From CAZJHX01 sp964545715 (GTDB lineage: Bacteria > Myxococcota_A > UBA9042 > GCA-2863065), in NCBI GenBank assembly GCA_964545715.1, contig CAZJHX010000191.1, forward strand, positions 1 through 18,693: 18,693 nucleotides of DNA. Direction: 5' to 3'. The position numbers and the translations under genes are program-made. Of the stretch, positions 1 to 8,000 are shown piece after piece (positions within the stretch are counted from its first letter, which is position 1; every line of letters starts with the position of its first letter). The notes beneath the pieces were generated by a model, which had not been told where the DNA came from, ran no database searches, and worked only from the letters and a program-made list of their open reading frames with translations.

Positions 1-1
1 G

Positions 2-1390
2 CGGCGGGCGGCGGCGCCCGCGGGTAGGAACGAATTTGCGGCATCGACCACTAGCGCCGCCCTCCTCCCAATCCTCTTGTTGTCGTTTGTAGCGTGGTTG
101 CCCGACGCCGCGGCGCAATGAGGATTGTGAGTCAATCCAAGCCTTCCGGTCGGAGGGTCCTCAGCTGATCTGGACACCGTGTCCCGCGCGCCGCTCAGCG
201 ATCACACTCGCGTCGGGATGCTGTGGCACTACGGTCTTTACGACACCGATCTGACCGGTGACAGCCCCACGCCGAACAGCCTGGAGCAGTCGCTGGACGC
301 GTTTTTCGGCATCGTTAGCGTGCGCCATTTCTTTGGCAGCGGGTGGGCGGCGTCCCTGATGGTGCCCGTCGGCACGATCTCGCACAACGACTCCCGAGTG
401 ACAGGGCTGGGGGATCTTGCGATCAGCGGGCAGTACAACTTTGGAGCGTTGTGGGGTCTGGGCGGCTATCGGCCCAGCCTGACGCTGGAGGTGGGCCTGA
501 GCCTGCCGACCGGCACGCGCCTGCTCTCGGGCGAGGTGCCAACCGATGTGAACCCCTTCAGCCGTGATACCAGCTCGGTACCGCCGACGATGCTGGGCAT
601 CGGGACGCGCGCGCTGACCAGCACGGTGCGCCTGGAGTACACGCAGATCCTGCACCGTACGCTGGCGCTGCGCCTGCCGGTTTCGGCCAGGCTTCCGTTG
701 ATGGCGAACGGTGACGGGCTGACGTTTGGACCCGGCGCGTCAGCGGCGCTGGGGCTCGTGTATTTCCCGATCCCGGAGATCAGCGTGAGCGCCTCCTACG
801 ACTTCCGGTACGGGACGCGGGCGGAGGAGGAGAGCCACGGCGCAGTCCTGAACTCGGGCGGCCAGTGGCACGCCGCGGAGCTGAGCATCGGAGGCCGGGT
901 CTCCAAGATGCTGACCATCGGACTGCGCGGGCGGGTCCCGGTCTATTCCAAGGTCAACGGTCACCAGCTGACTGAGACGTTCTCCCTGATGACGACGCTG
1001 TCCTACGGCTTTGACAGCGACGCCAAGACGGCCGCCGCCAACCAGCCCCCACCGGGCGACGTGGCCGACCTCGCGCGCGGCGGCAAGCTCTTCAGCGTGA
1101 AGACAGCACCGGTGCTGGGCAAGATCACCGTGGTCGACTTCTGGGCCCCCTGGTGACAACGCTGCATGCGCCTCGGGAAGGCGCTGGACAAGCTGGCCGC
1201 GAAGTACCCTGCCCTGGCGATACGAAAAGTCGAGGTGCCCCAGTACGAAAGCCCGGTCGCCGAGGCGCACGGCATCACCGGGCTGCCGGTGCTGTGGCTC
1301 TACAACCGCAGCGGCAAGCGAGTCGAGGTCATCGGCAAAGGCACAAACGCCGAGCTGCTCGCCCGCATCGAGTCCCTTCTGGCGCCCTGA
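2..1390 (+). CDS. Putative selenoprotein: outer-membrane beta-barrel fused to a C-terminal thioredoxin domain, read through three TGA codons (5' partial)
   Basis: One frame is open from the window edge to TGA 1388-1390 apart from TGA at 119, 128 and 1154. Counting codon 2-4 as residue 1: a hydrophobic signal (LLPILLLSFVAWLPDAAAQ, about 21-39), then U40-G-L-U43, a barrel region (about 45-350) with the 'GLGDLAISGQYNFG' and 'LTLEVGLSLPTG' strand pattern of Phenol_MetA_deg-type outer-membrane channels, then thioredoxin: VVDFWAPW-U385-QRC, followed by KALDKLAAKYPALAIRKVEV, the cis-Pro loop 'GLPVLWLY' and a final helix. U385 replaces the first Cys of CxxC. Both sides of 1154 are clearly one thioredoxin fold, so two genes are unlikely. 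No ATG or GTG lies in frame before 119; the real start is probably off the window. A conventional call would start at GTG 179 (no close ribosome site) and stop at 1156. Sequencing error or pseudogene is the main alternative. Very sure of the fold, fairly sure of Sec at 1154, less sure at 119 and 128. Confidence 0.75.
131..158 (+). promoter_or_regulatory. SECIS-like hairpin after the N-terminal UGA pair
   Basis: CCTTCC (142-147) pairs with GGAGGG (152-157) through five Watson-Crick pairs and one T-G wobble, and G141-T158 can add a wobble. The loop is GGTC, which as I remember it is the apical loop of the E. coli fdhF SECIS. Loop bases G148 and G149 are the 18th and 19th after TGA 128-130, and the 27th and 28th after TGA 119-121. 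The GGAGGG arm could also be mistaken for a ribosome site, but the next in-frame start (GTG 179) is 21 nt away, too far. Confidence 0.45.
1157..1186 (+). promoter_or_regulatory. SECIS-like hairpin after the thioredoxin UGA
   Basis: Six perfect pairs, GCGCCT (1168-1173) with AGGCGC (1179-1184), close the loop CGGGA. Below the stem, A1166-T1185 and C1165-G1186 can pair if T1167 bulges out. Loop G1175 is the 19th base after the UGA. Bacterial SECIS elements need a short stem roughly 16-37 nt after the UGA with a G in the first two loop positions; both hold. From memory, E. coli fdhF also has loop GG near bases 19-20 and a bulged U, so the geometry matches closely. Confidence 0.65.
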
Positions 1391-1424
1391 GCGCCGTCTA
1401 AAACCTCCAGACCGATCGTTCTTG

Positions 1425-1491
1425 TGGTGGGTCAGAAGACCCGGCACGGGCCTTGCTAATCCGGAGCTACGTGGGTTCCACGGACCCACCA
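1425..1491 (+). promoter_or_regulatory. Leader with mutually exclusive hairpins upstream of the lipoprotein gene
   Basis: Four complementary segments lie in the 148-bp gap: A 1425-1433 (TGGTGGGTC), B 1438-1442 (GACCC), C 1471-1476 (GTGGGT), D 1483-1491 (GACCCACCA). A-B (GGGTC/GACCC, loop AGAA) and C-D (GTGGGT/ACCCAC, loop TCCACGG) form local hairpins. A-D form a perfect 9-bp long-range stem that excludes both and leaves B and C free to pair over four bases. This is the layout of an attenuator or RNA switch; no known riboswitch class was recognised. Confidence 0.3.
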
Positions 1492-1507
1492 AGACAGTCA
1501 AACACAA

Positions 1508-1527
1508 CCAGCAATGGCTGGATTTTC
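1508..1527 (+). terminator. Terminator-like hairpin just before the lipoprotein ribosome site
   Basis: CCAGC (1508-1512) pairs with GCTGG (1517-1521) around loop AATG and is followed by ATTTTC. The stem is short and the T run is only four, so it is weak. It sits directly upstream of the GGAGG at 1529-1533. It may end the selenoprotein transcript or act as the switchable stem of the leader at 1425-1491. Confidence 0.3.
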
Positions 1528-1538
1528 TGGAGGTTGAG

Positions 1539-2378
1539 ATGACTGTTCGCTTCTTCGTGGCCACATTGGCCGTCATCACTTTTTCATTCGTCGGGTGCGC
1601 AGACCAGGTCGAGGACACGACGCTGGCTGTAGGCGCCGTTCCGGACTTCATCCAAGGGAGCAAGGCAGACTTTGGCGAGGGGGCGTGCTCGGCATACGTG
1701 CACCAGGCCTCGCCGGACATCACGGTACTGAAAGCCGAGCTGATCGGCCGCTTCGCGCCGGACACCAACACGGTGCCGGCGGACTTCAACGTGGACTGCT
1801 CGGCGTGCAACGTGCTGTCCAGCGGGCCCTACTCGGGGCACGACTGCCAGTTCTATGACATCTGCGAGGAGCTGACGCTGGACTGCCGCAACGAGCTGGA
1901 GTCGATGACCGACATGCCGTTCATCAACGGCGCGACGTTCGACAACGTGGTGTTTCTGGGCGACGAGCCCGATGAGGAGACCAGCGAGCCGGGCTCGGGC
2001 AAGTACTACGCCCAGGGCTTCAACTGCAGCGTGCTGGAGATCACCACCGCCAGCCGCGCGGACGCGCTGCCGTTCGCCCGCCGTCTGGGCTTCTGGCTGG
2101 ACGGCGAGTTCACGGAGTTCAGCTTGCACGACCTGCAGCCGGTGGGCGAGGCGCACTTCCGCAACGGCGAGCTGGCCACGCTGCACCGCTTTGGCGCGGT
2201 AGCCATCTGCTGGTCCGGCTCGATGTCGTCCTCGATGGCCGGCAGCCACGAGTTCAAGCCGTACCTGCGCTTCGAGGCCAACGACCGCTGCTATGTGAAC
2301 TGGGATGCGGCCGAGGACAACTACCGCATCTCCTCGCACATCCGCGGCTTCGACCGCAGCCACGAAGTGCTGCAGTAA
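1539..2378 (+). CDS. Cysteine-rich lipoprotein of unknown function
   Basis: A 279-residue protein starting at ATG 1539, chosen because GGAGG (1529-1533) lies five bases upstream and the product then begins with a lipoprotein signal, MTVRFFVATLAVITFSFVGC, with lipidated Cys at residue 20. An upstream in-frame start at 1422 would put junk before the signal. The mature part is acidic and has many paired cysteines (VDCSACNVLSSGPYSGHDC, DICEELTLDC, FNCSV, AICWSG, DRCYVN), suggesting a disulfide-bonded, envelope-anchored domain. I recognise no family. It has its own leader, follows the selenoprotein in the same direction, and ends directly against the stop codon of the convergent gene. Being disulfide-rich, it could be a client of the neighbouring thioredoxin-type protein; that is inference. 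Confidence 0.8.
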   Translation: MTVRFFVATLAVITFSFVGCADQVEDTTLAVGAVPDFIQGSKADFGEGACSAYVHQASPDITVLKAELIGRFAPDTNTVPADFNVDCSACNVLSSGPYSGHDCQFYDICEELTLDCRNELESMTDMPFINGATFDNVVFLGDEPDEETSEPGSGKYYAQGFNCSVLEITTASRADALPFARRLGFWLDGEFTEFSLHDLQPVGEAHFRNGELATLHRFGAVAICWSGSMSSSMAGSHEFKPYLRFEANDRCYVNWDAAEDNYRISSHIRGFDRSHEVLQ

Positions 2379-4343
2379 CTACTGGATCAGCAGCGATCCC
2401 GCCGGCGCGTGCACCCACAGCTCGCGCCCGTGCACCCCATCATTGGCTGAAAAGAAGAGCGCGCCCCCCACGGCGGTCGCGTACTTCACAAAGCCGTCAC
2501 CGGACGGGTCCAGGTCGCGCACCAACCGGGTGCCGGCGGCGCTGCCGTCACTTTTCCAAAGCTCGAGCCCGTGCGCGCTGTTGGCGGCGCCGAACAGCAA
2601 CATGCCGTTGGCGTTGGTCAGCTGCTGCGGCTGTGAGGAGTCGCCGGGAAACAAGTCCTCGAGCAGCCTTGTGCCGGCCGTGGTTCCGTCGCTGATCCAC
2701 AGCTCTGCGCCCTTGGCGCCGTCGTCCGCGCTGAAGAACATCTGCCCGTTGGCGGCGGTCAGGTGCTGTGGGGCGCTGCCCGCCGTGGGGTGAATGTCCT
2801 TCACCAACTGCGTGCCGTCCGCCGTGCCGTCGGTCTTCCACAGCTCCACCCCGTGTGTGCCGTCGTCCGCCGCAAACAGCAGCGCAGTGCCCAACGCCGC
2901 GAGCGAGACCGGCGACGCCGAACCGGTGGGATGGATGTCCTTCACCAGGGCCGTGCCCGTCTGGGTGCCGTCACTTCTCCAGAGCTCCACGCCGTTGGCG
3001 CCGTCGTCCGCTGCAAAGAAGATCACGGCGCCCACAGCGGTCGCGTCCCCGCCGTTGCTATGCCCACCCGGGTTGATGTCCTTGACCAGCACGGTGCCCG
3101 CGGCCGTCCCGTCGCTCTTCCACAGCTCCCGCCCACCTTCCGGCTCGTTGGCGGTGAAGAAGAGCGTCTGCCCGACCGCGATCAGTCGCGCCGGCACGCT
3201 GGCGCCCGTCGGGTGGATGTCCTTGACCAGCACAGTCCCGCCGTTGGTCCCGTCGCTCTTCCACAGCTCCGTCCCCTTCTTGCCGTTGTCGGCGGCAAAG
3301 AACACGGTTCCGTTCACGTTGGTCAGGCGCTTGGGCACGCTGGACCCGCTGGTCTTGATGTCCTTGACCATCACGGTGCCTGCGGCCGTCCCGTCGCTCT
3401 TCCATAGCTCGTCGCCCTTCTTGCCGTCGTCCGCCGCAAAGAAGAGGACGCCGTCCACGTCGACCAGGCGCTCGGGCAGACTGTCGCCCGTCGGGTTGAT
3501 GTCTTTCACAAGCGCTGTACCGGCGGGGGTCCCGTCGCTTCTCCACAATTCAGAGCCGTGCGCCGGGGTCTTGGCCTGAAAAAAGACCGCGCCGCCAACC
3601 GCGGTCAGGTGAGAGGGCGTGCTGTGCCCCTCGGTGTTGATGTCCTTGACGAGCCGCGTCCCGACGGAGGGCTGGCATAACGTCAGCGCCTCCATGACTT
3701 CGCCGGCCTGCAGCACGCCGTCCACGGGCGTCGTATCCAGTCCGAATTGCACGGTCGTGGCCGCGCCGCCGCACCCGGCCTTGGCCGCTTGCGTGACCAC
3801 TTTGACCAGGGTGGTGGGGCCCGCAGGTCCCGGCTCGCCTTTGTCGCCGGCGGGACCCTGAGCGCCCGGCTCACCCGGTTGGCCGGCCAGACCCTGCTCC
3901 CCCGGCTCGCCCGGCTCGCCTTTCTCTCCCGGGTCCCCCTTCTCGCCCTTCTTGCCGGCCTCCCCGGCGGGTCCAGGCGGTCCCAGCGCTCCGGGATCGC
4001 CGGCAGGGCCGGGCGGTCCGGTCTCGCCCTTGGCGCCGGGCTCGCCTTTGGCTCCGGGGTCGCCCTGCTCGCCCTTCTCAGCCTCACCGGGCTCGCCCCG
4101 CTCGCCATGACACACGCTGTAGGCCCCGTTGACCTCCTCGTCGTCCAGCGCGCCGTTGTGGTTGTTGTCCACGCCGTACTCAAGCTCGACCCCGCCCTGC
4201 GGGCAGTCGTCTTCGACCGCGGGCCCGAGCACACGCGCCAAGCTGGTCGGCGCCGCGACAGGCACGGACTGCTCCGGCGGCGGACTCTCGCACCCAAGCC
4301 ATAGAAGGACGGCCGACGCCATGACCGAGCAGCGAGCGCTCAC
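2379..4343 (-). CDS. Surface lipoprotein with collagen-like Gly-X-Y rod and nine ELWxxDGT repeats
   Basis: A 654-residue protein. Start GTG 4343-4341 is chosen because it overlaps the upstream stop as GTGA and gives a signal, MSARCSVMASAVLLWLGC, with a plausible lipobox. Next is a Ca-loop-like segment (LEYGVDNNHNGALDDEEV), then about 32 Gly-X-Y triplets with many GEK, GEP, GDP and GPP, broken once after the third triplet by Glu-Lys. A second Asp-rich segment (FGLDTTPVDGVLQAGEV) follows. The C-terminal two thirds hold nine repeats of about 47 residues, eight carrying ELWxxDGT or ELWxxDGS and the last only ELW, each with VKDIxPTG and VFFAADDG strands. Such repeats probably form a beta-propeller. 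Collagen-like triplets likely trimerise into a stalk that presents the propeller outside the cell. Last gene of the minus-strand cluster. Ligand unknown. Confidence 0.85.
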   Translation of the reverse strand: MSARCSVMASAVLLWLGCESPPPEQSVPVAAPTSLARVLGPAVEDDCPQGGVELEYGVDNNHNGALDDEEVNGAYSVCHGERGEPGEAEKGEQGDPGAKGEPGAKGETGPPGPAGDPGALGPPGPAGEAGKKGEKGDPGEKGEPGEPGEQGLAGQPGEPGAQGPAGDKGEPGPAGPTTLVKVVTQAAKAGCGGAATTVQFGLDTTPVDGVLQAGEVMEALTLCQPSVGTRLVKDINTEGHSTPSHLTAVGGAVFFQAKTPAHGSELWRSDGTPAGTALVKDINPTGDSLPERLVDVDGVLFFAADDGKKGDELWKSDGTAAGTVMVKDIKTSGSSVPKRLTNVNGTVFFAADNGKKGTELWKSDGTNGGTVLVKDIHPTGASVPARLIAVGQTLFFTANEPEGGRELWKSDGTAAGTVLVKDINPGGHSNGGDATAVGAVIFFAADDGANGVELWRSDGTQTGTALVKDIHPTGSASPVSLAALGTALLFAADDGTHGVELWKTDGTADGTQLVKDIHPTAGSAPQHLTAANGQMFFSADDGAKGAELWISDGTTAGTRLLEDLFPGDSSQPQQLTNANGMLLFGAANSAHGLELWKSDGSAAGTRLVRDLDPSGDGFVKYATAVGGALFFSANDGVHGRELWVHAPAGSLLIQ

Positions 4344-5050
4344 CGGCGCGTCACCCCTGAAGCCGTGATGTTCCAGCAGCTGAGATCCCACGTGTCCGTG
4401 TGCGGCGTTCCGCCGATCGAGGTGGTCACCGATTTGATGTAGCCCTCAGCGCTGCGCATGAAGCTCAAGATGGTGACCAGGCTACCCATGGCGTACTTGG
4501 TCTGGATGCTGAGCAGCCGCCCGTGCGGGTCCCACTCGAACTTCTTGATGCTGACCAGCTTGCCGTCACCATCAACCGCTCGGACCGACTGCGGACGCCC
4601 CGCCGCATCACACTGAGGACGTGCGCGCCACGTCACGGCACCGTCGGCGCTGGTGCTCGTGGTGGCGGCGGCCAGGCACTTCCCGGTCCAGTCGTATGTG
4701 GTCCGCTGCCCCTGCTCCACGACGTCAACCACCCGCCCTGTCTCATCATACCGGGTCACGCTGGTCCAATTGGGATTCTCGTGCCCCGCTCGCCACGTGC
4801 GCTCTACCGACGTGCGCTCCTTCCAGACGGTCTCGGACCGCCGCCCGTTGGGGTGTGACCACCCGGTCTCGCGCAGCTGCGCGTCATATCTATAGGTGTT
4901 GGTGCCATCCCATCCGGTCGTCGCACACGGCCCCGGCAGCTCACAGGTCCCGCGCCGGCAGAACGTGCCGGTCACACAGTCGGCCTGCAGCTTGCACACG
5001 CCGCCGGGTGGCGCGCTCAGCACGGTGGTGGCGAGCAGCAGCACCATCAT
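4340..5050 (-). CDS. Small secreted protein with Cys-rich N-terminus and YD-like repeats
   Basis: A 236-residue protein. ATG 5050-5048 is chosen because it overlaps the stop of the MopE-like gene (ATGA) and starts a signal peptide, MMVLLLATTVLSA; ATG 5047 is an alternative one codon later. The mature part opens with C-x5-C-x5-C-x4-C (CKLQADCVTGTFCRRGTC), a short disulfide motif common in secreted myxobacterial proteins. Behind it lie strands resembling RHS/YD repeats: TYRYDAQLRETGW, TSVTRYDETGRVVDVV, TTYDWTGKCLA, KKFEWDPHGRLLSIQ. It is far shorter than a full RHS shell and has no toxin domain, so it is probably a small repeat-built surface or periplasmic protein. Translationally coupled to both neighbours. 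Function unknown. Confidence 0.75.
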   Translation of the reverse strand: MMVLLLATTVLSAPPGGVCKLQADCVTGTFCRRGTCELPGPCATTGWDGTNTYRYDAQLRETGWSHPNGRRSETVWKERTSVERTWRAGHENPNWTSVTRYDETGRVVDVVEQGQRTTYDWTGKCLAAATTSTSADGAVTWRARPQCDAAGRPQSVRAVDGDGKLVSIKKFEWDPHGRLLSIQTKYAMGSLVTILSFMRSAEGYIKSVTTSIGGTPHTDTWDLSCWNITASGVTRR

Positions 5051-8000
5051 AGATGCAGCCCTCCCCGCAACCGCCGCCCGGTCAGTGCCAACAACACCAT
5101 CAGCAACAGCCCCCACGGCGGCGCTGATCCACGCCCCTGACCGGCCTGACAGCCTTCATCCGCGCCCGGCTCCGTCAGCGTGCCGCCGCCCACTGAGCCG
5201 GTCGTGGCGCCACCGGTGTCGTCACCCGCGGCCGTACCCGTCGGGCCGTCGCACGTCACCGCCACGCCGTTCTGGCAGGCCGGCACCTCGGTCAGCTCGC
5301 CGTCAACGGTGCACGTAAGCACGCCCAGCTTCTCGTCGGCCGCCCCGTCGCAGTCGTTGTCCACGCCGTCACAGATCTCCGGGGTCAGGCCCAGGAACGG
5401 ATCGCAGGGGGTCGGCTGTCCCTCCGTACAGCTGGCCAGCGGGCGCGCACAGGCGCCTTCACCGCATACGAACGTGCCCTGCCCCTCGTCGGTCTCGCCG
5501 TCGCAGTTGTCGTCGATGCCGTTGCAGATCTCCGGAGCGCCGCCGGTGTCGGGATCACAGGCCTGAACCTCTCCGTTGAGGCACAGCGGCACGCTCTTCA
5601 TGCACGCGCCCACGCCGCACACGATCTCGCCCTGCCCCTCGTCGGTCTCGCCATCGCAGTCGTCGTCCACGTTGTTGCACACGTCGGGTTTGGCCAGGTT
5701 CAGCGGCTCACACGGCACCGGCGTCCCGTCCGACTCGCAGCCGCTGGACGTGTTCACGCAAATACCCAGCCCGCACGTCACCGGCGGCGAGGACTCGTCG
5801 ACTTCGCCGTCGCAGTCGTCATCGACAAAGTTGCAGGTCTCCTCCTGGGCGCCCTCGAACGGGTCGCAGACATTGGGCGCGCCGTCCACTCTCCCTTCCG
5901 TCGGGTGTTGGCATATGCCGACGCCGCACACTATGTCCACCTGATCCTCGTCGGTGGTGCCTTCGCAGTCGTCGTCCTCGCCGTTGCACAGCTCAGGCGC
6001 CAGGCCCGTCACGGGGTTGCACGCGACCGGCTGACCGTTCACGCAGCCGTCCAGCTCCTTCTCGCAGCCCTGGTCCGCGCCGCACACCACCAGGCCCTGC
6101 TCCTCGTCGGTCTCGCCGTCGCAGTCGTTGTCCACGTCGTCACACACCTCCGGCTGGGCGCCCAGCAGCGGATCACACGCGCCCGGGCCCTCCAGCGTGC
6201 ACCCGACGACGTCGTGCGCGCACGCGCCAACGCCGCACGTGTAGATGCCGATGTCCTCGTCCGTCGTACCGTCGCAGTCGTTGTCCACGCCGTCGCAGCT
6301 CTCATCCTCGGCGCCCGTCAGCGGATCACACGGCGTGTCCTCGCCCGCTGTGCACAGCGGCAGCTCGTGCTCGCACGCGCCGACCCCGCAGGTCTTCGTG
6401 CCCAAATCTTCCGGCTCGTCGGTCTGCCCGTCACAGTCGTCGTCGAGCGCGTTGCACGTCTCCGGCGCAGCGCCCAGGAAGCCGTCGCATTGCGTGCAGG
6501 CGGTCACTTCATGCGCGCACGCGCCGACACCACAGATCGCGGTCTCGGTGACCTCGTCCGTCTTGCCGTCGCAGTCGTTGTCCAGCCCGTCGCACACCTC
6601 GTCTGTCGCGCCAGCGACCGCATCACAGGGCTCGCACGCACCGATCACCTGGTAACACTCGCCCGTGCCGCACGGCTTCGTGCCCTCCACCTCATCGGTC
6701 TCGCCGTCGCAGTCGTCATCCACGCTGTTGCACACCTCCAGCCCGACGCCCGCCAACGGGTCACACTGGTGACACAGCGGCAGCTCCTGCGCACAGGCCC
6801 CGGTTCCGCACGGCTGCGTCGGCGTGTCCTCGTCGGTCTCCCCGTCGCAGTCGTTGTCCACCAGATCGCACACCTCGTCCGTCGCCCCCGTCAGCGCATC
6901 ACACGGCGCGCACGCCGGAATGTCGTGCAGGCACTGTCCGGTCCCGCACGGCGCGGTCGGCAGCCCCTCATCGGTCTCGCCGTCGCAGTCGTCGTCCACC
7001 AGGTTGCAGACCTCGTCCGACGCTCCGGCGAACGGCTCGCAGCTCTCGATCTCACAGACGCTGATCAAGTGCTCGCAGGCGCCCGTCCCACACAGCACGG
7101 TGCCGGCGGTCTCGTCTGTTTCGCCGTCGCAGTCGTTGTCCAGCGTGTCGCAGACCTCGGGCTCCGCGCCTTCAAGCGGGTCGCAGTCCGCGCACGCATA
7201 GATCGTGTGACTGCAGATCCCCACGCCGCACAGCACGTTGCCGACCTCTTCGTCGGTCAGCCCGTCGCAGTCGTTGTCCAGGTTGTCACAGGCCTCGTCG
7301 CCCAGCCCCTTGAACGGGTCGCACACGATGCTCTCGCCGGCCACACACGCCGGCTCGGTGTGCGCGCACACGCCGATCCCGCACTCCACAAACCCGGTGA
7401 CGTCGGGGTCATCGGTCTCGCCATCGCAGTCGTCGTCGACGTTGTTGCACGTCTCAGTCGCGTCCGGATTGACGTCCTTGTTGGTGTCGTCGCAGTCCAG
7501 GTTGGCAGGGAAGCCGTCCTTGTCCGCGTCCGGGATCGGAAACGGCACCGCGATCGTCGCGCTGCTCGCCGCTGTCCGCACGCCCAGCACATCGATCTGT
7601 GCATCGTACCGCCAGCCGGACGTCACGCCCGCCAGGGACGCGACCTCGGAGATGTCCTTGCCGTCCAACAGCACCTTGTCCGGCTTGGCGCCCAGTCGCC
7701 CGAACGTCACCACGGTCGCGCCACCGGCCGCCGCCGCCGCCGCCACCTGCACGCTGTAGGTCCCCTGAACAAACTCGGCGCCGGTGAGATCTCCCAGACC
7801 GGCGATGACGATCTCCGCCCCGGTCGGCACGTCCACGGTTGCGGTCTTCAAGGCCAGGCCATCCCCGGACAGCGCCAGAAGCGCGCGCGCGATCAAATGA
7901 GGCAGAACCAGCCCACCACCGGCCGACTTGGTCCGCAGATCCCACACCTCGTGAACATGCCCCGCCTTGGCGACGTCTGTGCCCAGCTGTCGCGCGATCA

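Noticed and set aside
119..1156. UGA read as tryptophan in this organism
   Set aside because: Genes such as lolA end at in-frame TGA where the domain ends, and TGG is used freely for Trp. Trp would also not fit the thioredoxin CxxC position.
1166..1390. A separate small thioredoxin-like gene
   Set aside because: It lacks the first strand and the WAPW motif, which sit in frame just upstream of the UGA; it has no ribosome site and is the second half of one domain.
1451..1460. A -10 box (GCTAAT) for the lipoprotein gene
   Set aside because: Only four of six bases match and there is no -35 at proper spacing.
4340..5050. RHS/YD toxin
   Set aside because: Only a few YD-like strands, 236 residues in all, no shell, no PxxxxDPxGL cleavage motif and no toxin or immunity gene.
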